The translations under genes were made by a program, and so were the position numbers. From the NCBI GenBank assembly GCA_013306675.1, contig JABLUY010000007.1:277129-341128 (forward strand): DNA of 64,000 nt, given 5' to 3'. The DNA comes from Thraustochytrium sp. TN22 (Eukaryota; Sar; Bigyra; Thraustochytrida; Thraustochytriidae). Positions 60,513-64,000 of the stretch are shown here, piece by piece. Within the stretch, counting starts at the first letter, position 1, and each line of letters starts with the position of its first letter. The notes under the pieces were generated by a model that saw nothing but the letters and a program-made list of their open reading frames with translations, was not told the DNA's origin and made no database searches.

Positions 60513-62237
60513 CTGGTATGTGTCCGAAGCTCGCAATCTGCTCTGCGAGACGGTTCGTTCGAGGTTGATCCGACATCTCGCGTTTCAATCTTGATCGCTT
60601 GTCCCGAAGCTCGCAACCTGCGAGACAATTCGTTTCCCTCGGATCAACCTCGATGCTGATCACTTGTCCGGTCGCTGCTTACGTACGTTGTCGAACTAAG
60701 CTTCATGTCGTCGAACTCGTCGGTCGTGCTCGCTTCTGCCTGCCTGACGTTCGCGCCAACATGATGCTCTTGCAATCGAACTCGCCCGGCACCACGTCCG
60801 CGTCCATTTCTTTTCGCTGTCTCCTCACCTTGCTCACCAGGACCCGGCTTGCTCTTCTCATCGCGCTTCAGTGACTCGCTTGATGCTGCTGGAAGAACTC
60901 CTGTCGTTCGACCGAGCTTGTCGCCAGGCGGGTCGGCGCGAAGCATGGGAGCGCCGACTTCGGCAGCTCCGGCCCGGCCGTGACGCACTGACGCTCATTC
61001 TCGCACACAGGTAAGTTGTAACGAACGTGCGGCGCATAGAAGCTGCTTGCTCTCGCCCGCACAAGCTGCGTGAGGCCGCAGCCAGCGCCTGGATGACGCC
61101 GCTGCTGCCAGTAGTAGACGCCCCGCCCTACTCGCCATGGACGTTGCCGGCGACGCCCGGCGCGGCGGCCGCCGGCCGGGCCGCGGCGCAGGGGCCTTCC
61201 GTCTGACTCAGACTCCCGGCGACACAGCCGCAGCGAGCTTTTTGAAGTGGCGACTCGTCTGCCTGCCACTGAGCGAGCCTCGCGCCGTCATGCGCGCACG
61301 CGCCGCCAGGCCAGCCTGACTCCAAGGGAGAGAGCCTGGCTGGTTGTCGGGCAGACTCGGGCTCACCGCCGCGCTCGCGCGAGCCGGCGATGATGGCGCC
61401 GACAACGGGAAAACCACCGTCCGCCGTCGGTTCCTCCGCCTCCTCGTCATCGTCGCCGCCGCTGTACGGCGGCGGCTGCTGTCGCGGGCGGCGCGGGCGC
61501 GCGGGCCGGGCAGGGCAGGGCAGGGCAGGGCAGGGCAGGGCAGCTCGTACGTTAGTTGGCAGCCGCCGCGGCGCGGCCGCACCGCGCCGTGCCGCGCAGC
61601 GCGGTGGCGGCATTCGAATTCGAATTTGAATTGCGCTGCAGACTGCGATTTGGATTCGAATTCGGGCAGCAGACCGCGAGCGCCGCGGCGACCGCGAGGT
61701 CGGCGGCGGCGGCGGCGGCAGCGGCGGCGGCGACGGCAGGGGCGGCAAACCAGCAAACGCCCAGCTGGACGGCGATCTACCGGCACCTGCGTGAGCGCCG
61801 CCGCGGGACGGTGGCACCCCCCCTTCTCCGGCCGCGGCGAGCCTCCGTGGGCTGGAAGAAGAAGGAGGCTTGCTGCCAGTGCAGCTCAGCTGGCCGGCAG
61901 GCTCAGCTCAGCTCAGCGCGGCACGGCGCGGCGCAGCGCTGCTCGGCGCGGGGCGAGGGAGACCGCGGCAGACAGAGAGAGGCGAGCCTCGGCGCGACGC
62001 AACGCGAGGCGAGGCGAGGCGAGGCGAGGCGAGGCGAGGCGACGCGAGGCGACGCGAGGCGACGCGAGGCGACGCAGGCGGAGCGGGCGAGCTAGGGCGT
62101 GGCGTCGTTGCGTGTGCGAGTGAGTTGCGCCCCTCGGCCCATCGAGGAAGCTAGGCTAGGCTAACTCGCTGGCTAGGCAGGCCGCGAAGGCGAGGCGCAG
62201 CGGCGGCAGCAGCGGCAGCAACAGCAAAGGAGAAAGG
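60294..62237. promoter_or_regulatory. 1.9-kb region upstream of the P450 gene
   Basis: It contains a CT run (60485-60513), two diverged copies of a GAAGCTCGCAA..TGCGAGAC block (about 60527 and 60605), a GGCAG run (61507-61542), an ATTCGAATTC/GAATTTGAATT palindromic cluster (61614-61632) and a GGCGA/GACGC run (62004-62074) shortly before the P450. No gene is supported. Confidence 0.5.
62004..62074. repeat. GGCGA/GACGC pentanucleotide run
   Basis: About 14 units; GAGGC copies first, then alternating GACGCGAGGC. Confidence 0.85.
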
Positions 62238-63710
62238 ATGAGCAGCGCAACGATGGTGGGCGCGACCGTGCAGAAGCGCGGCGCCGTGTGGCGCAAGGTG
62301 GTGGCCGTGGTGGTGGCGCTCATGATGCTGGACGTGGTGCGGTATCACTTCAAGCGGCTCAAGGCCAAGGCCAAGGGCCGGTGGCTGGCGTGGCCGATCG
62401 TTGGCGACATCCCGGCCATCGTGGCGAACCCGACCAAGTTCTGGGATGACCTCATCAAGATCGCACCGAACGGGTTGGCGGCCTTCAAGCTGTTCACGCG
62501 CAACGCGATCTTCGTGACCAACCCGGCCATGGCCAAGCAGGTCTTCGACGACACGCACGCCTTCACGCTGTTCGTGCATCCTAGTTCCGAGAAGCTGCTG
62601 GGCGAGAACAACCTCGTGTACATGTCCAAGGAGGACCTGGCCCAGTGGAAGCGCGCGACGCTCCCGAGCCTCAAGACCCGCGACGTGCTGGCCTCCAACG
62701 CCTTCACCATCGCCAAGGGCTGCGTCGACACCCTGGAGATGATCTCAGCGCGCTCGCCCGCCGAGCAGGCCGTGACGGACGTGCGTTCGGACCTGCGCGT
62801 CATGAACGCGCGCAACTCCCTCAAGATCTTCCTTGGCGGCTACCTGTCCAAGGAGGAGGAGGAGGCCGTCTCGCACGACCTCATCACCGTCACCAACGGC
62901 TTCATCTCCGTGCCCATCGACCTGCCCTTCACTGAGCTTGGCAAGGCCAAGGCCGCCAGCCAGCGCATCCTCAAGGTCATGCACCGCATCGCCGAGGAGA
63001 GCTTCCGCCGCATGCGCCAGAACGAGGACCCCATCTGCATCATCGACCGCATTACCGCCGCCTGCCTCAAGCACAACATCACCGGCTACGGCTCGCAGCC
63101 CGGCGACATCGCGCACGCCGCTCTCGACTTTGTCTTCGCCGGCCAGGACGCCCTCAGCAGCGGCCTCGTCTGGACCATTCACACCATGAACAACTACCCC
63201 GAGGTCGTCGCCAAGCTCCGCGCCGAGCTTGACGCCAACGTCGACAAGGACGCCGACTTCCGCGACGCCCTGCCCCGCGCGCTCAACGACGGCAAGCTCC
63301 CCTACCTGCACGCCGCCGTGCTCAACCTCCTCAAGTACCGCCCGCCCGTGCCTATGGTGCCCCACGTTGCCACCAAGGACACCTACCTCGGTGAGCACTT
63401 CATCGAGAAGGGCACCTACGCCTTCTCCTCCATTATTGGTGTCAAGGGCAACATCCCGGAGTCAACCATCTTCAACCCGGACGTGGAGTACGACTTTGAC
63501 CCGGGCTTTAAGCGCATCATCTCCTTCGGCTCTGGTATGCACGCCTGTGCCGGCCGCTCCATTGTCATTCTCACGCTCCAGCTCTTCATGGCCACTCTCG
63601 TCCACCACTACGACATCAAGCGCATCGAGAAGCCCGGCATGGACGACATCGTCTACCTCCCCACGCTCTACCCCCGCGACTCCTTCTACGTCTTTACCCC
63701 GCGCGCTTGA
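62238..63710 (+). CDS. Cytochrome P450, CYP61/CYP710-like (sterol C-22 desaturase group), with degenerate ExxR
   Basis: A 490-residue protein with one N-terminal membrane helix (WRKVVAVVVALMMLDVV), so ER-anchored. The haem loop FGSGMHACAG is complete, with C437 as thiolate ligand. The I-helix reads FVFAGQDALSSG (A301-D304), the wording of ERG5/CYP710 rather than the usual AGxDT. YRPPVPMVPHVATKDTYL also matches the ERG5 group, which introduces the C-22 double bond of ergosterol or stigmasterol. The K-helix, where nearly all P450s have ExxR, reads N363-L-L-K366. Length is a little short of typical P450s (about 500-540). Sterol desaturase activity is plausible, but the substrate is not proven by sequence and the altered K-helix is a warning. 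Confidence 0.85.
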   Translation: MSSATMVGATVQKRGAVWRKVVAVVVALMMLDVVRYHFKRLKAKAKGRWLAWPIVGDIPAIVANPTKFWDDLIKIAPNGLAAFKLFTRNAIFVTNPAMAKQVFDDTHAFTLFVHPSSEKLLGENNLVYMSKEDLAQWKRATLPSLKTRDVLASNAFTIAKGCVDTLEMISARSPAEQAVTDVRSDLRVMNARNSLKIFLGGYLSKEEEEAVSHDLITVTNGFISVPIDLPFTELGKAKAASQRILKVMHRIAEESFRRMRQNEDPICIIDRITAACLKHNITGYGSQPGDIAHAALDFVFAGQDALSSGLVWTIHTMNNYPEVVAKLRAELDANVDKDADFRDALPRALNDGKLPYLHAAVLNLLKYRPPVPMVPHVATKDTYLGEHFIEKGTYAFSSIIGVKGNIPESTIFNPDVEYDFDPGFKRIISFGSGMHACAGRSIVILTLQLFMATLVHHYDIKRIEKPGMDDIVYLPTLYPRDSFYVFTPRA

Positions 63711-63947
63711 TTTCTCGTGCGCAACCAGCCCGTGTGCCCTCGCAACCCCGAGCGCACGACATGCCATACACCAAGCACAACACAACTTTTGTCTTGTTTT
63801 GTTTTTCTTTCCTCTGCTCACGTTGTCCTTGCCTGCAAACTTAGCTACGCACGCAAGCGCAGCCTCCGGCTCAGGCCGCAAGACCAGTCTCTCTCCAAAG
63901 TATGGGATCCATTCTCATCAAAGCACACCCAAACTGAAGCCCTTTCT

Positions 63948-64000
<53 letters not shown>
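63948..64000 (+). repeat. Poly-G run of at least 53 bases at the window end
   Basis: Uninterrupted G from 63948 to the last base. It is probably a sequence-end artefact (two-colour Illumina no-signal calls, or gap filling), but a real homopolymer cannot be excluded from one end. Confidence 0.95.

Noticed and set aside
63948-64000. Telomere
   Set aside because: A pure G homopolymer lacks the T/A-containing unit of known telomeric repeats.

Overview
The window looks like nuclear DNA from a GC-rich, intron-poor eukaryotic microbe. Most genes are single long open frames. I can place only three introns, all GT-AG: in leucyl-tRNA synthetase, glutamine cyclotransferase and a CID-domain gene. Gene content is eukaryotic and non-animal: cytosolic leucyl-tRNA synthetase, VPS36, tubulin cofactor B, Mediator subunit 11, a KDM1-type amine oxidase, an AP2-domain factor, monofunctional aspartate kinase and a CYP61/CYP710-like P450. 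An AP2 factor beside flagellate-style IQ/LRR/EF-hand proteins fits a stramenopile, perhaps a thraustochytrid. That placement is inference; nothing in the window proves it.

Layout. 1-8.0 kb: the end of a membrane-anchored protein, a GT92-like glycosyltransferase (-) and leucyl-tRNA synthetase (+). 8.0-14.3 kb: no supportable gene. 14.3-16.0 kb: AP2-domain transcription factor, with a possible +1 frameshift extension. 16.0-22.9 kb: no supportable gene, but simple repeats and a 183-bp tandem duplication. 22.9-24.5 kb: four-finger C2H2 protein. 26.8-34.7 kb: an IQ/coiled-coil protein with 13 decapeptide repeats, a 1467-residue LRR protein and a small EF-hand-like protein. 35-45 kb: MED11-like protein, ACMSD-like amidohydrolase, TBCB, VPS36, JMJD5-like JmjC hydroxylase, MIC13-like mitochondrial protein and an unrecognised protein with a WDR76-like N-terminus. 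46-52.7 kb: glutamine cyclotransferase, CID/RD-repeat protein, aspartate kinase and a small membrane protein. 54-64 kb: ARID-SWIRM-amine oxidase, a small basic protein whose 3' end is triplicated, an Acl4-like TPR protein, a P450 and a terminal poly-G run.

From about 22.9 kb onward gene direction mostly alternates, giving short convergent gaps (61-255 bp) and divergent promoters (59-987 bp). The two DNA-binding factors instead each lie behind more than 6 kb of apparently gene-free sequence. Spacers are full of simple repeats (GCAG, CCTCG, GACGC, TCGCA, TAGC), and GC bias keeps many meaningless frames open there.

I see no operon, phage, transposon, CRISPR array, rRNA or tRNA gene, and no single new multi-gene system. 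The best leads are individual proteins and elements: the ARID-fused KDM1, an ACMSD homologue with intact metal ligands but changed substrate and catalytic residues, a P450 lacking the ExxR pair, a CTT-TGA stop followed by an open +1 frame in the AP2 gene, and the triplicated gene end at 58 kb.
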